Source: Sacculina carcini (taxonomy: Eukaryota; Arthropoda; Thecostraca; Sacculinidae). From it: a stretch of 64,000 bases of DNA. The position numbers and the translations under genes are program-made. Numbering within the stretch: the first letter of the stretch is position 1; each line of letters begins with the position of its first letter. The notes beneath the pieces are model-generated. The model saw only the letters and a list, made by a program, of their open reading frames with translations. It was not told where the DNA came from and made no database searches. The DNA is taken from contig OU696589.1 of NCBI GenBank assembly GCA_916048095.2, forward strand, positions 6,578,183 through 6,642,182, written 5' to 3'. Below, piece after piece: positions 40,941-53,029 of this stretch.

Positions 40941-41361
40941 CATATTAGCCCGGATATCTCCGGTTATAAGAGAGTGTAAGAGTTATAAGAGAGTATTTCT
41001 CCCTGACCCGTCTTCTCTCTATCTATACTTTACGTTTCAACAAGGGTTCTGTTTCGTTCAGCGACTTTTTAGTTGAATTATTTATTGACATTTTGTTTTT
41101 CTTTCACAGCGAATTAAACGGTGTTCGATCTATCGCTACTTGAAACATGTGAGTATGTTTTCAATGTTCAATGCTCGGGGGATTCATGTTCTGCTTCAAT
41201 TTAGCAATTGACTCGAGCCATAAACTGTGTGATGTCTTCACAATGATGCAAGATAGATGAAGCGAATATAGATAGATACAGATAACAGCATGAGCTACAT
41301 GCACCCACCTACTGCACACACACATACATACTGAACGGGACAAACAGGACACGAATACGAA

Positions 41362-41812
41362 CAGACGTAGAGATAGAGAAGACGTAGAGATAGAGATAGA
41401 GAAGACGTAGACATAGAGATAGAGATAGAGAAGACGTAGAGATAGATATAGAGAAGACGTAGACATAGAGATAGAATTGGCGAGAGATAGAGATAGAGAA
41501 GACATAGAGATATAGATAGAGAAGACGTAGAGATAGATATAGAGAAGACGTAGAGATAGAGATAGAGAAGACGTAGAGATAGAGATAGAGAAGACGTAGA
41601 GATAGAGATAGAGAAGACGTAGAGATAGAGATAGAGAAGACGTAGAGATAGAGATAGAGAAGACGTAGAGATAGAGATAGAGAAGACGTAGAGATATAGA
41701 AGACGTAGAGATATAGATAGAGAAGACGTAGAGATAGAGATAGACTTGGCGAGAGATATAGATAGAGAAGACGTAGAGATAGAGATAGAGAAGACGTAGA
41801 GTAGATAGAATT
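41362..41812. repeat. 23-bp minisatellite GACGTAGAGATAGAGATAGAGAA
   Basis: About 18 copies, with internal GATAGA hexamer slippage and three insertions containing TTGGCGAGAG (41470, 41750, 41806). It is noncoding; L/Y/S open frames are repeat products. Confidence 0.92.
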
Positions 41813-42170
41813 GGCGAGGGGTGTGCAGCTTGGTTTCACGTGGTGCTCCATGGTGCTGGTTGCTGCGTTGATGCGAAGCAGGAGTGGAGTGTATTTCCTT
41901 CGACATCATCAGCGGCAGCGGCAAAAATCAGCAGCATAATCCGATCTGAAGCTAATTCCTGGATAATTCCTTCTTTTTTTTCAATTATAACCACCAACAA
42001 AAATCACCGTCTAAATGATAGATGGATATAATCGAAAACTGTCAAGAATTTTCATTAGTATTCTTTCCTTTCTCAAATTGTTGTCAATGGCGATTTCATG
42101 AAGGCAGATGTCCCCAATAATGAATGTATTCCTATCTATATAATTCTGCTATGGCTAATTGTTCTGCAGT

Positions 42171-42515
42171 CTGGCCCGTTGTTCGGATCGACCAAACGTA
42201 TCTATTTATCCTTCCATTAAAATTCTGCTGCCGCCGCCCGTGATATTTCAACGGTGCCGGAGATATCCAAGCGATGAAGGCTTCATTTTCCATGTGGGCG
42301 TAAAAAACCTATTCTCGGTATTAGATTGCTTCGTGGCATTTTTTTCTGCGGTCGTGATCGGCCGATTAGTTTTGCATGTTGAATTTCATGTGTGCTGTCT
42401 CGATTCAGCTGGCCCTGACAATATCAGTCACGTTTTTACACAAAATTCAACGAGGTGTGTCGTATGCATGGCTTCACTAAATTCACCGACAAATCTCGTG
42501 CTTTCTGATATCTGA
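42171..42515 (+). CDS. Open frame with one hydrophobic segment, possible exon
   Basis: An open frame of 114 codons starts after an acceptor-like TTCTGCAG (42163-42170) and ends at TGA 42513-42515. Residues include PSIKILLPPPVIFQ and a candidate membrane segment VLDCFVAFFSAVVIGRLVLH followed by Cys-containing sequence. Codon use is not clearly biased and no family is recognised. It could be a 3' exon of the gene starting at 34284 or a chance frame. Confidence 0.25.
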   Translation: MARCSDRPNVSIYPSIKILLPPPVIFQRCRRYPSDEGFIFHVGVKNLFSVLDCFVAFFSAVVIGRLVLHVEFHVCCLDSAGPDNISHVFTQNSTRCVVCMASLNSPTNLVLSDI

Positions 42516-42732
42516 GACCACTAGCGATATCGTGATAAACCACGCATTTATTTGTGCAAAATTAACGTAATTAATTATTATTATTATTTATAATCAACGA
42601 ATAATGTGGAGTGGAAAAAGAGTGAACGTTATAAATGAGATGCAACTGCAATCTTCATACATGTTGATCATCAGAAAATACTCAGAAAAAGAACAATAAC
42701 TTCAGAAACTAAAAGCCCACACAGTGTGGAAA

Positions 42733-42992
42733 GTTTAAAGGCCTAAGTGACAGCTGCTACACGGGAAGAAGCCGAAGCTTATGAACACACAGGTGTGTCC
42801 CGTGCAGCTCGCTGCCACCGCAGAACCGACCCTCTTCACGCTATGACGCCACAAGAACGGAAGACGTATTAGAGAGGACCACCTCCCCAAAATGCATGAC
42901 ACAACACATGACTGATATCTGGTACCATCATTAACCGCTGGGTGGACAGGGGCTGTTGAATCATAGAATTCACCCAAAGAAATTCTCATCCG
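42733..42992 (-). mobile_element. tRNA-Val-derived SINE, head-truncated
   Basis: Minus-oriented copy with intact body and tail (GGCTTCTTCCCGTGTAGCAG), missing the tRNA head beyond TTCTTTGGGTGAATTC. Confidence 0.8.
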
Positions 42993-43195
42993 TTCAACAA
43001 TGAATCAGCATTTCATTTTCCACACAAAAATAAACGAATTTTAATTAATAAAAACACACATTTGTCCTGTTCTGTCCGACCTTTAGCTTCCCACTTGGCA
43101 ACTCTTCCATTACCCACCAGTGGGGAATTCCGCACAGGCTAAGAACCACTCATCTAGATTCTAGAACTCTAGATCTCTAACAAATGTTTCCATCA

Positions 43196-43475
43196 GTGGT
43201 TCCCAACCTTTTCTAGTTTGCAGCAGCCTTGGTAAGACTTTCAAAGGGTCCCGGCATCCTTATAAGGAAATTATCCGTATTTAAAATATTTAAAATCTCC
43301 GTTATTTTTATTATATATTTTCATTTCGACATTTTGCATAGGTGCAACAACATCTTATACATAGATATGATAATTTTTCTTCACACTGATCCTGCTATTA
43401 CAAAACAATGCTATTATAATACAAATATGCAATTTTTCCCCTGAATTTTGGCGGCACGCTCAAGAGATGTCACGG
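43196..43475 (+). mobile_element. hAT-type MITE with CAGTGGTTCCCAACC end
   Basis: The left end CAGTGGTTCCCAACC is the classical hAT terminal sequence. The body differs from family C (GCAGCAGCCTTGG). The right end is decayed around CACGGAACCCC. Confidence 0.55.
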
Positions 43476-43649
43476 AACCCCTTGTTGTAGCTCTAGAGAG
43501 ATTATGCTTGAGATTTGTTTAGACAGCTTGTCACCTAGTTGAACAACATAGGTGTGCAGGGTAAATATCCTTCAAGGTTCATACATCTACGCATTCTACA
43601 CGTGTTCATAAATCACAACCAAACGACGTCGGACACGATCATGGCAGAG

Positions 43650-43655
<6 letters not shown>

Positions 43656-43684
<29 letters not shown>

Positions 43685-43820
43685 GGGGTTTCCAACAACT
43701 TGTTCTCTTGTGATGAAGCCGTCTCATATAATGATACCATCTGCAGACTAGGGCTGGAACGAGGCGTGCTTGTGTACTAGCGTACATGTACACATGTACA
43801 TGTACTAGTGTACATGTACC
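43656..43820. repeat. (GA)n tract and GTACATGTAC palindromes
   Basis: (GA)n at 43654-43681. A self-complementary block of GTACATGTAC words lies at 43783-43818. Confidence 0.6.
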
Positions 43821-43984
43821 AGTTACATGACAGCGAGCCGACGTTGCAACATTTCATCTTGACATTTGTGCATGTTGAAAATGCAATCGCTCGTGCGTGT
43901 GTATGCACAGCAGAGGCGGTGACATCTCTTGCAGAAGAGTGTGGCCGTGTTGCAGGCTTTTTCTAGCGTCTTATACCGTAACTG

Positions 43985-44378
43985 TTGCTTATAAATATGT
44001 ATGTATGTTTGTGTGTTCAACTGTGTATATGTGTGTGGGTGTTCAACTGTGTGTGTGTGTGTTCAACTGTGTGTGTGTATGTGTGTTCTACTGTTTGTGT
44101 GTATGTGTGTTCAACTGTGTGTGTATGTGTATGTGTGTGTATGTGTGTTCTACTGTTTGTGTGTATGTGTGTTCTACTGTGTGTGTATGTGTGTGTATGT
44201 GTGTTCTACTGTGTGTGTATGTGTATGTTTGTGTGTGTATGTGTGTGTTCAACTGTGTGTATGTGTGTTCTACTGTGTATGTGTGTATGTGTTCAACTGT
44301 GTGTGTATGTTTGTGTGTATGTGTGTATGTGTGTGTATGCGTGTGTGTGTATGTTTGTGTGTGTGCGTTTAAGCCAAG
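43985..44378. repeat. (GT)n array with GTTCAACTGTG / GTTCTACTGTG units
   Basis: Compound array with a loose period of about 26 bp. Noncoding. Confidence 0.9.
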
Positions 44379-45016
44379 CATATATACATGTATATGTTAG
44401 AAATAATACCAACGTTCTTTGGTATTTGTATCCGGTTTGACGCTTCAGCGGCTAGGTTTGTATGCCCGTGTGCGTGTGTATGTTGAGTGAAATGCCAAGG
44501 TGAGAATGTGGACAATTTGACCACAGGTATTCACAGTGTGCCCCCGGGGCGCATTTCTGCTCAATCTCTTCACATTCCTCCCTTTCTCTCTGTCTTTCAC
44601 ATGACCGCTATCAATTTTCTCACTATCTCTGATATTCTCTCGGACTCGTTGGCTGATTTCCCTCTCTCTCTCTCTCTCTCTTTCTTTCTGTGTGTTTGTG
44701 TTTCGTTCACATCTGATACGCTAATTCGCTGTCACAACATAATTATCTCTATTTCCTACCAGTGGATAATTCCCACATGTTACGGCTTTCCTAAAATAAA
44801 CATTCTCGGAAGTCGCCAACTGAGTTTATCACGTGTGTTTGAAAGTTTTTTTCTCGCTAGAATCGCCTGGCTCACCGCAACTGCGTATTAGGCTGTATCA
44901 AACACACTCCTTTGAATATCTTCATGAATATATTCGTGTATTCTATATTGTACATGATGCGTTTACTTGTCGTGTGGTCTTTGGTTGGTAGCTAGTTAGT
45001 TGTCACCATATTTGCA
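44379..45016. other. Intergenic, nothing recognised
   Basis: CT tract at 44661-44685. The open frame at 44487-44891 has no coding character. Confidence 0.45.
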
Positions 45017-45340
45017 GGACTCCGTGGTGTAGTGGTAGCACACCCGCCTCACAAGCGTGGTTCAAAACCCGGCGGAGCAGAATTTAATTGGGTGAATTCT
45101 ATAATCCAACAGCCTCTGTCCACCCAGCAGTAAATGATGGTACCAGATATCAGTCATGTGTTGTGTCATGCATTCTGGGGAGGTGGCCCTCTCTAATACG
45201 TATTCCGTCCTTGTGGCGTCATAGCGTGGATAGGGTCGGTTCTGCGGTGGCAGCGAGCTGCACGGGACACACCTGTGTGTGTGTTCATAAGCTTCGGCTT
45301 CTTCTCGTGTAGCAACTGTTACTTGATGCCTTTAACCTTT
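45017..45340 (+). mobile_element. tRNA-Val-derived SINE with target duplication
   Basis: Starts GGACTCCGTGGTG, lacks about 12 bp of the tRNA arm next to the anticodon, and ends CCTTTAACCTTT. Flanks ATTTGCA and ATTTGCT form a 7-bp near-perfect target-site duplication. Confidence 0.85.
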
Positions 45341-46208
45341 ATTTGCTGTCAGAAAAGTCAGGGTGAGCCGATTTAGTCGCCAACCACATACAAAAATTCA
45401 GTGTGTGTATTTATAGGGTACATGTTTGTAAATACACTATATAGAGGTCCCCCTGATCGTGCTATTTCTGTTGGCTAACTCGCGGCAAAGGCGGACCTAG
45501 AAAATCTGATTGCTAGGGGATGATAGGGGTAGATAGTCACTGGATTATATGTATGTGTGTGTGTGTGTGTGTATTTAACACTGAAATTATGTAAGTGTTT
45601 TCTGTGAGGCGTTTGCAACATCACTGTCACGTGTTTGTGTGTGTGAGTTATTTTTCAACTATTTCAGCGAAAACACAATTCCGAGGCAATTTACTACAAT
45701 AATTCATGCTGTTTTCCATGAAGAAAACACGCGACTAAACACGGATAAGATCGCCTGATGGAATCAGAAATGCAACCGAATATTGTGGAATTCAGGCTAT
45801 TAGGTCGATTAAAATGTTTTTGCACATACGGAAAAATTCACTGTCAATTTCAAAAGAAATCAGCTTGTGTAACTTTGATTTATCATTCAATTGTGCAAAG
45901 AACACTATATGTTTTTGGATGGACTGAAGTATCGTAGTTCGCCTCGTATCTACAGTCGGTACATCGTGTTTGCTCAAATACTGAGACAACATTCTATATT
46001 CTGTGAATTTTAGTACATTTATATCGCGCTTTTCACCTAAATTCATGTTCACATTTTCAGTGTGAACTTGGCCAAACTAATAACCAACACGTATTTGTAC
46101 GTTCGTTCAGTTTTATCCGACCGAACCTGTTCTACTGGGTCTTTCTATACGAATACTATTTCTATACTAGGCGTCTCCCGTAAGTGAAGGTTCTGAGCCC
46201 GCCCTTGC

Positions 46209-46262
<54 letters not shown>

Positions 46263-46630
46263 TGGATTGTATTGAGAAATAACTGCACGTGCTCTAGGAT
46301 AGTTCGAGTTCGATGGAGCGAGGCTTGTTTTGCGCAGCTTGTGCAGGATACAGGATATTTTACTGTGTGTGTGTATGTGTGTGTGTGTGTGTGTGGGAGT
46401 GTGTGTACACTGTTGCAGATTGTTGCAATATAGTCGTCGGTGTGGTATTTTCGTCAGTCCAACTGCCTGATCTGCTCTGTCTGCACTCACTTTCCTGTAC
46501 TGCTTTGTTTTTCTTCTCCTCATTTTCTCTCTCTCTCTCTCTCCAAGTGCCCTCTTTCTAACGCGCGTGTTAGATTGATATCACGCATGTATGGAATTAT
46601 GAGCGAGTCATGCAACCAAAAACATGCATG

Positions 46631-46694
<64 letters not shown>

Positions 46695-46701
46695 ACACAC
46701 A

Positions 46702-46735
<34 letters not shown>

Positions 46736-47214
46736 CATCCATATAACCGAGGCATTTTTAGTGGAGGTGCCTAAATTGCAAAGCAGGTGCAACTACAACA
46801 TGAATTTTCGGCCGAAAATCGACTACATTTTTATCACGCAACACTTTTATATGTATTTGAATATATGTATGTTAGATATTCGACCTTGGTAGAAAACCGC
46901 GTGGTCATTTTAATGCATATGCTTTCCATGGGCTTCCACGCAACGATTTGAAAATATGTGTGTTTGTGCTCTTTGATGTTTGTGTCTTCGTGGGTGGAAC
47001 ACTCGGCAATGAACAGTCCACGTGCGCGCCCAAGATTTGCATGCGCGTGCATGTGTGTGTGTGAGTCTGTGTGCACGTGCGTGCGTGTGTGACACAGTCG
47101 CTCTTGATGGAAGATCAGTGCAGACTAGACGAGCATTCTGTCAGCAGGTGCGCCTGCACGTGATCGATCACACTAGTGAGAGAGACGAGTGTGTTGTTGT
47201 GTGGAGGGGGCAGC
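45341..47214. other. Intergenic, microsatellites only
   Basis: GT at 45551-45571, 46209-46246 and 46363-46393; CA at 46633-46732. A TATCGCGCTTTTCACC foldback half-unit is at 46022-46038. No supported gene. Confidence 0.5.
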
Positions 47215-47427
47215 ATGTCTCGTGAGCGCGTGGGACTTCAGTCGGCGGGACCCAAGTGGCGGGGACGTGACTGCAAACCTCAGCTCACCAAGAGACTGAG
47301 CAGTTCTCTGGACTCGATCCTGACCGAGCTGGGAGTGGAGATCAGCATGCGACTCATCAAATGCGCCACCACGCACGTTCGTCTTCCCTGGTCTCTTTCT
47401 CACTTGAGCTGTCGGCTGTACCTCTGA
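47215..47427 (+). CDS. Possible first coding exon, gene unassigned
   Basis: ATG (context GGCAGCATGT) opens 70 codons to TGA. The sequence is GC-rich and coding-like, beginning MSRERVGLQSAGPKWRGRD and continuing KPQLTKRLSSSLDSILTEL, an amphipathic helix. A weak donor in frame (CAC then GTTCGT near 47375) would make it an initial exon. It could be the 5' end of SARM1, whose upstream exons lie 5.4 kb further right, or a separate gene. No family recognised. Confidence 0.35.
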   Translation: MSRERVGLQSAGPKWRGRDCKPQLTKRLSSSLDSILTELGVEISMRLIKCATTHVRLPWSLSHLSCRLYL

Positions 47428-48066
47428 TGTGTATTCTGAGCTTTGTTTGTGTGTCGGTTTCACGGTGAGAGGCTACAGTATACACGAACCTCACAACACT
47501 TCAGGAAGCCAAACTCAACTAGGATGGCAGGAATATGTCCTAATAGAGAAACATTTTATTTCTCAAGAGGATTGAACGTGCTTGGGAGTTATTGCGGCTT
47601 CTGGGAATTTTTTCATTGTTTTATCCAAATGCTTTCTGATTTTCTGTGCATCCTATTTATTTGCATTGTGAAAATTCAGTGGACTTTGGTTAGCGTTCAA
47701 AGGAGACTTTGAACAGGCTCGTTCAGACTATGTATTATCCTATCTACATCGGCAACTCCCGGTAAACTGATGCAAGAGCGTTAATGAATTCAGTGCCACT
47801 CAGATATTCGGCGACTAGAAGTGACTAGATTAAAGTCAAACGTGTATGGAACCTTGTCCATCAGAACAACTGTCTATATCCGAATTGAAAGTGCTTTCTA
47901 ACTATCGATTAATTATCCACAATTTCATGGTTGCTAGGTCTACTGATTGGGGTTACGACCGCTTTAGCCAACAAACCATTTTGGCCAACGCTCGGCGATC
48001 GAAGAACAAATTCTACATAAACATATTTTTTCTTGACTATTTCTAGTGAACCTGTTGGTTATGAGG
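47428..48066. other. Intergenic, with a MITE family D fragment
   Basis: A family D piece at about 48000-48066 (AAATTCTACATAAACATATT...GTTGGTTATGAG) abuts a minisatellite. Nothing else is seen. Confidence 0.5.
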
Positions 48067-48312
48067 AGTTTGGTGTCCAATTCTGGAGATGTTTGGTGTC
48101 CAGTTCTGTCCTGTCCAGTTCAGTCCTGTTCTGGAAATGTTTGGTGTCCAGTTCTGGATATGTTTGGTGTCCTGTTCTGAAGATGTTTGGTGTCCTGTTC
48201 TGAAGATGTTTGGTGTCCTGTTCTGAAGATGTTTGGTGTCCTGTTCTGAAGATGTTTGGTGTCCTGTTCTGAAGATGTTTGGTGTTCGGTTCTGAAGATG
48301 TTTGGTGTCCAG
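48067..48312 (+). repeat. 23-bp minisatellite GTTTGGTGTCCTGTTCTGAAGAT-type
   Basis: About ten copies, the central five nearly identical and the outer ones diverged (CCAGTTCTGG). It seems to have expanded from the GAGTTTGGTG junction at the end of a family D fragment. Confidence 0.9.
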
Positions 48313-48403
48313 TCATTGGAAAATTCTGCACTAATTCAACTGGCAAATATATGCCCCAGTTGGGTTGATGTGTCTATGTTAATTCTTCTGAAAGCAGTAA
48401 GAC

Positions 48404-48720
48404 CAGGGGCTCCCAACCTTTTTCGCTCCGCGACCCCCAGGACAGATCCGGAGGGTTCCGTGACCCCCCCCCCCCCCCCCCCCAGTAAAAATAAGAGAAG
48501 TTGGTAAAACACCTTTATACTGAATTCTTATCACATTCAATACTTTAATGTCATCGTTATTGAATTTATTCGAAAATACGAGGAAAAACATCAGCTCTTC
48601 ATAACATGGAATTTTTTGCAAATTTTGACGATGCAACTTTTTTCAGGCGGTTCTCACGACCCCCTGAAGTGGCCTCGCCACCCTCCTAGGGGATCGTGAC
48701 CCACCAGTGAAGAACCCCGG
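48404..48720 (+). mobile_element. hAT-type MITE family C, copy 2, with target duplication
   Basis: 317 bp, starts CAGGGGCTCCCAACC and ends AGAACCCCGG. Flanks AGTAAGAC and AGTTAGAC match at 7 of 8 positions. It has a C16-18 run at 48466-48483 and no open frame. Confidence 0.85.
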
Positions 48721-48980
48721 AGTTAGACTATTCATCCGGCTAGTAGCCCAGTAACTCAGCTATTTAGCATGCATGCATTGAAACCGCCTTGCAATGCACC
48801 TCGTGACCTTTGGCAGTGCGAACTTATCGTATTGTGCTCGTCATATTCATTTCACTGCACCCAATAACCTGCACGTGTAACACAGAGTACAGGAGCACTA
48901 GGGCGGATGTTGTGACAGCCAGCTTGTGTCAAACACAGCGCATAATCCTCGTCGAACACTAGTGGCATTTATCTTGTAAT

Positions 48981-49224
48981 CAGAGCCGTAGCGACCACCC
49001 CCGCACCCCTTGGCCGAGGGCCCCCAATACATCACGCATGACATTGCAATTTATCATAAAGTGGCGCATAAAAGTACCGTAAATCCCCAGGAGACCGAGG
49101 GGCAGGGCTGCTCGTAACTGCATCTTCCCAAAGACCGACATCTATTGTAATAGTGCTTTATTTATGATAGGAGGCTCAATTATTGTTTCGGAGGGGGCGC
49201 CATAAACTTCGCTACGGCTACCTG
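48981..49224 (+). mobile_element. hAT-type MITE family B, complete
   Basis: 244 bp with inverted ends CAGAGCCGTAGCGA and TTCGCTACGGCTACCTG. Flanks CTTGTAAT and CTTGTAAC give an 8-bp target duplication with one difference. Confidence 0.88.
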
Positions 49225-49386
49225 CTTGTAACCGACACTGACGCTTCAGATCGCTAGGAACGTTGTTGCAAAATTGGCGCGTGCCAAGTGAGTCAGGAAC
49301 AGCAGTTCGGTTCTGGATGAATCTATCGATACTCTCGACCGCGCTTTCTAGTCCAGTTGTCTCGAAACTTTTCCATTATCTCTGTT

Positions 49387-49675
49387 GGACTCCGTGGTGT
49401 AGTGGTTAGCACACCCACCTCACGAGCGGAAGGTCCGTGGTTCGAATCCCGGCGGAGGAGAATTTCTTTTGGACGAATTCTATAATCCAACAGCCCCTGT
49501 CCACCCAGCAGTAAATGATGGTACCAGATATCAGTCATGTGTTGTGTCATGTATTCTGGGGAGGTGGTCCTCTCTAATACGTCTTTCGTCCTTGTGGCGT
49601 CATAGCGTGGAGAGGGTCGGTTCTGCGGTGGCAGCGAGCTGCACGGGGCACACTTGTCACCTGAGGCATTTAACG
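49387..49675 (+). mobile_element. tRNA-Val-derived SINE, internally shortened
   Basis: Full tRNA-like head with GTGGTTAGCACACC and B box GGTTCGAATC. It lacks about 45 bp before the tail (from CACACTTGT directly to CACCTGAGGC). Confidence 0.85.
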
Positions 49676-50164
49676 TTTCTCTTGTGAAATATTGTGAAAT
49701 AATATTTATCTCTTGTAAATATTTATATTGTGAAATGCTGACATATAAGGTAGTTTTCACTCTGAAATTCCATCTAAGCTTCAAGTCCTGAAGTCAGTCT
49801 TAGCATAAGTCCTTTGCATGTATCATTCCGATGGAATGTGAATGAAGAGATTGTGGCGTGTGTGTCATCTCATGTGTTGTAATAGCGTTGTCTCATGAAT
49901 CATTATCGTGAAGTGAACTGCACTCTGAAATGCATCCAACGACGACGAAGACTCATCGTAATTACAGGAACACCATGTTGACACAATCTTACATCATCGT
50001 TTGCTCCTGTGCTCCACAATATCCGCTGGCAACAAATCCACACTTTCTCTTTCTCCAGTGTGCAATAACGGAAACGCATCCCCTTGTTAAGCAGATCGCA
50101 AAATCATTGATAAATAAACTTACACACACACACCAATGTCATAAGAGCAACTTACAGCAATTAC

Positions 50165-50300
50165 AGGCAAATCCAGTAGCATAGGGAAGAGTGCAAGTGC
50201 ACTATTACAACCCTGCGGTGACCTCATGTGTACTGGAACCTAACCAAAAAGATGTAGAGAGAGAGAGAGAGTTCGAAAAGAAAATCATTCTAGAAAGAGA
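50165..50300 (+). mobile_element. Dispersed repeat family E, copy 2
   Basis: CAAATCCAGTAGCATAGGG, AGTGCAAGTGCACTATTACA, CCCTGCGGTGACC, then (GA)n and TTCGAAAAG, as in the copies at 25745 and 53842. Confidence 0.65.
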
Positions 50301-50722
50301 TTAGGAGCAGTTGTTCAATCACTTCTATATTTGCGTGAAACAATACTTTCCACATTTTCCAGGTTTTTTGGTTTGAGCGTTTCTCGCTCATTATATATAT
50401 ATATGTTTGTGTTTGTTTTCTCACTATAATCGCTGTCTATCTATCTTGGGACGCCGTATTTACAATAAGAGCAACAACATCCTTGCGATTGCTCGTAATT
50501 ACGAATGGGTACGACTTGATGTTATCTGATAGTCAAATAAATGACATAGTCGGGTAATCCCGTGGTGAGAACATTCCACCAGGCGAAACTGATTGTCGCC
50601 GTTGAAAAATCGCTCTTACTGATATCGAATCTCGGACGTCACTGATGACTGGTGCAATCACATCGGTAAATCACCGTCTGCTAGCATCGTTTTTTTGTTT
50701 GTGAGTGCGGGGAACATGATGT

Positions 50723-50976
50723 CAGTGACGGATCCAATGTGCGATTTTGGGAGGGGCTGAATTAAATTTTTTAGGCAATGAATATTGAGGGCGATCAGTC
50801 ATGTACATGCATCACTATACAACATCCTAGCGATATGGCTTATATAAAAAAAATTATACGAAAATATATTTTTGCTTGACCTCTTTTATTGAACCGCTTG
50901 GTTATGAGGAGTTAATGGAAACATTTGGGGGGGGGGGGTTCAGCCTCATGAGCCCCCCTCTCTGGATTGGCCAGTG
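50723..50976 (+). mobile_element. hAT-type MITE family D, complete
   Basis: 254 bp, starts CAGTGACGGATCCAATG and ends CTGGATTGGCCAGTG. Flanks CATGATGT and CATGCTGT match at 7 of 8. Fragments occur at 29118, 36815, 37590, 48000 and 59782. Confidence 0.82.
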
Positions 50977-51012
50977 CATGCTGTGCTGCGCGATATGAAC
51001 CCGGACCTTAGT

Positions 51013-51353
51013 GGACTCCGTGGTGCAGTTGTTAGCACACCCGCCTCACAAGCGGGAGGTCCGTGGTTCGAAACCCGGCGGAGCAGAATTTAATTGGGCG
51101 AATTCTAAAATCCCACAGCCCCTGTCCACCCAGCAGAAAATTATGGTACCAGATATCAGTCATGAGTTGTGTCATGCATTCTGGGGAGGTGGCCCTCTCT
51201 AATACGTCTTACGTCCTTGTGGCGTCATAGCGTGGAGAGGGTCGGTTCTGCGGTGGCAGCGAGCTGCACGGGGCACGCCTGTGTGTTCATAAGCTTCGGC
51301 TTCTTCCCGTGTAGCAGCTGCCACTTAGGCATTTAACCTTTTAACCTTTAACC
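51013..51353 (+). mobile_element. tRNA-Val-derived SINE, longest copy
   Basis: About 341 bp. The head folds as tRNA-Val(CAC): CCCGC / CTCACAA / GCGGG anticodon arm, B box GGTTCGAAAC, then the shared body (CCAGCAG, GATATCAGTCATG, GGCGTCATAGCGTGGAGAGG) and a TTTAACCTTTTAACC tail. Confidence 0.88.
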
Positions 51354-51530
51354 GGAAATATTATGTTCCACAGTCTGCATAGCATCCACGCAAGATAGAC
51401 TTATATTCGAAGGAGTGGAGATAATTCTGCTCTTAGACACCTCTCACGACATATAGCCGGTAAGACGGCACAAGGGGATGATATCCCAATACAAGCGTGC
51501 AGAGGCGTACCTGCCGCCCCCCCACCGGTC

Positions 51531-52060
51531 TAGGCTAATTTTGTAAGGATTCAAGAACATTAAATTGAGCTAATTCCTAGTTCTGGAATTCATTCGAGAA
51601 CACATTTTTGGATGTTTTATGATAACAAAAGATATTTCACACAGACAATCTTTTATTGATTGATGTTTGAAAAATATATAAATCTCAATCTAGGCGTTTA
51701 CAGCGCTATGAACCCGTTCCTGGCGTATTTTTTGTTTGTAGCTTTTTGTTTACCTCTACTTTATTTGTTTACTTGCAATTATTATAACAATAATAAAAAT
51801 ATCGTGGAAATCCAACACAAATGCAACATACTAATGATTCTCAAAATGCACAAATGAAGTAAACAAAAAATTGCAAGCAAAAAATGCGCCACAAACGCCT
51901 AGATTGAGATTTCTATATTTTTCAAACATCAATCAATAAAAGATTGTCTGTGTGAAATATCTTTTGTTATCATAAAACACCCAAAAATGTGTTTTTGAAT
52001 GAATACCACAGCTAGGAATTAGCTCAATTTAATGTTCTTGAATCCTTACACATTTAGCGT
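51531..52060. repeat. Long inverted repeat, arms about 170 bp
   Basis: The left arm (about 51541-51705: GTAAGGATTCAAGAACATTA ... CTCAATCTAGGCGTTT) is repeated in reverse complement at about 51893-52050. Identity is roughly 95 percent by eye, with a 190-bp AT-rich spacer whose ends also pair partly. G/C-rich pieces flank both sides. It is likely a foldback DNA element; a transcript would form a long hairpin. Confidence 0.85.
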
Positions 52061-52858
52061 GAACCCCCCACCATTTATGCTTGCGAGTCACTTAGCCACA
52101 AGAAATTGTTGGTTTCAACGCGACTGTTATTAGGGAATTAGCATATGTAGATATAGATGAACCGGTTATAATAGTGCATGCTTCCAGTCACCTAACTCGA
52201 AGATCATCATTTTCAATTGATCTCGCCTTCGTTAAGATATTTGAGATATTAGTATTAGACGATAATTCAACGTCTTCAACAGCTCTTGTGCCTCCCCCTA
52301 AAACGTGCCACCCGGGACAAACCCCCACCTCCCCTACGTCACTGCAGGTGTGCAAGTGAGTTGCAAAACTACTTGCTCGAGATTTGCTTGAATTTCACCA
52401 AATATACAGTTTATCACGTGCATAATATCTCCGCACACATTAACACTATATTCAAAATAATGAATTTCGCTCGCTGACAACAGAAACCGGATCTGGTTGG
52501 CGATGGGTGCGTCAGTGCACACATTTATAGAGAAGCGAGCGTGGCAGGGTACTGCAGACACTCTCACCCTCTTCGTACTAACCACAAACCTCATGCCAAA
52601 CATGCAATGTGCAAACGCGCGGGCACTCCATTTTGAAGCTTGGCTCGGAAATCACAAATATTACGAAACTACTGGATGTAAGGATTAGGAATGCTCTTAA
52701 CGGGATGAAAGCGGGTAAATGAAAGCATATTGGTTTCATATGGACGTTGGATCGATTTGCACACAGAGTCATTGTACACTCGACCTATGCGCGTTTTTAT
52801 TCTTGTTGATTTTTGTCCAACGTGCGTCGTATATACTGTCAATTTTGAATTGCGTCAG
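52061..52858. other. Upstream of SARM1 exon, nothing firm
   Basis: No splice-bounded coding exon was found. Sequence is of mixed composition. Confidence 0.4.
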
Positions 52859-53029
52859 GTGAAGGACGCACCCGAAGACTCCAGCGGCGCATGGATCGGC
52901 AACGGTGTACCACGGACCACCTTTCAACACAATGGTGACAGTTTAGCCAGCAGTGGAGTGTCTCGATTTAATCACTCTCCCGGCAGCAGCAGCAGCAGCT
53001 CAGAAACTGCTTCCTCACTCCACTCACAG
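52859..53029 (+). CDS. SARM1: SARM1 upstream exon a (probable)
   Basis: 57 codons between acceptor GCGTCAG and donor CACAG then GTACCA, phase 0 at both ends. The peptide VKDAPEDSSGAW ... FNHSPGSSSSSSETASS is of low complexity. It is assigned to SARM1 by position, matching phase and coding-like composition, not by homology. Confidence 0.6.

Noticed and set aside
41110-41149. 40-bp micro-exon between CACAG and GTGAGT
   Set aside because: Good splice signals but too short to judge and no phase-compatible neighbour is certain.
45792-46052. 86-codon minus open frame
   Set aside because: AT-rich, overlaps a TATCGCGCTTTTCACC foldback half-unit, no coding bias or recognised motif.
51013-51085. Functional tRNA-Val gene
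   Set aside because: The tRNA-like head continues into a conserved SINE body, is present in seven copies, and acceptor-stem pairing is incomplete.
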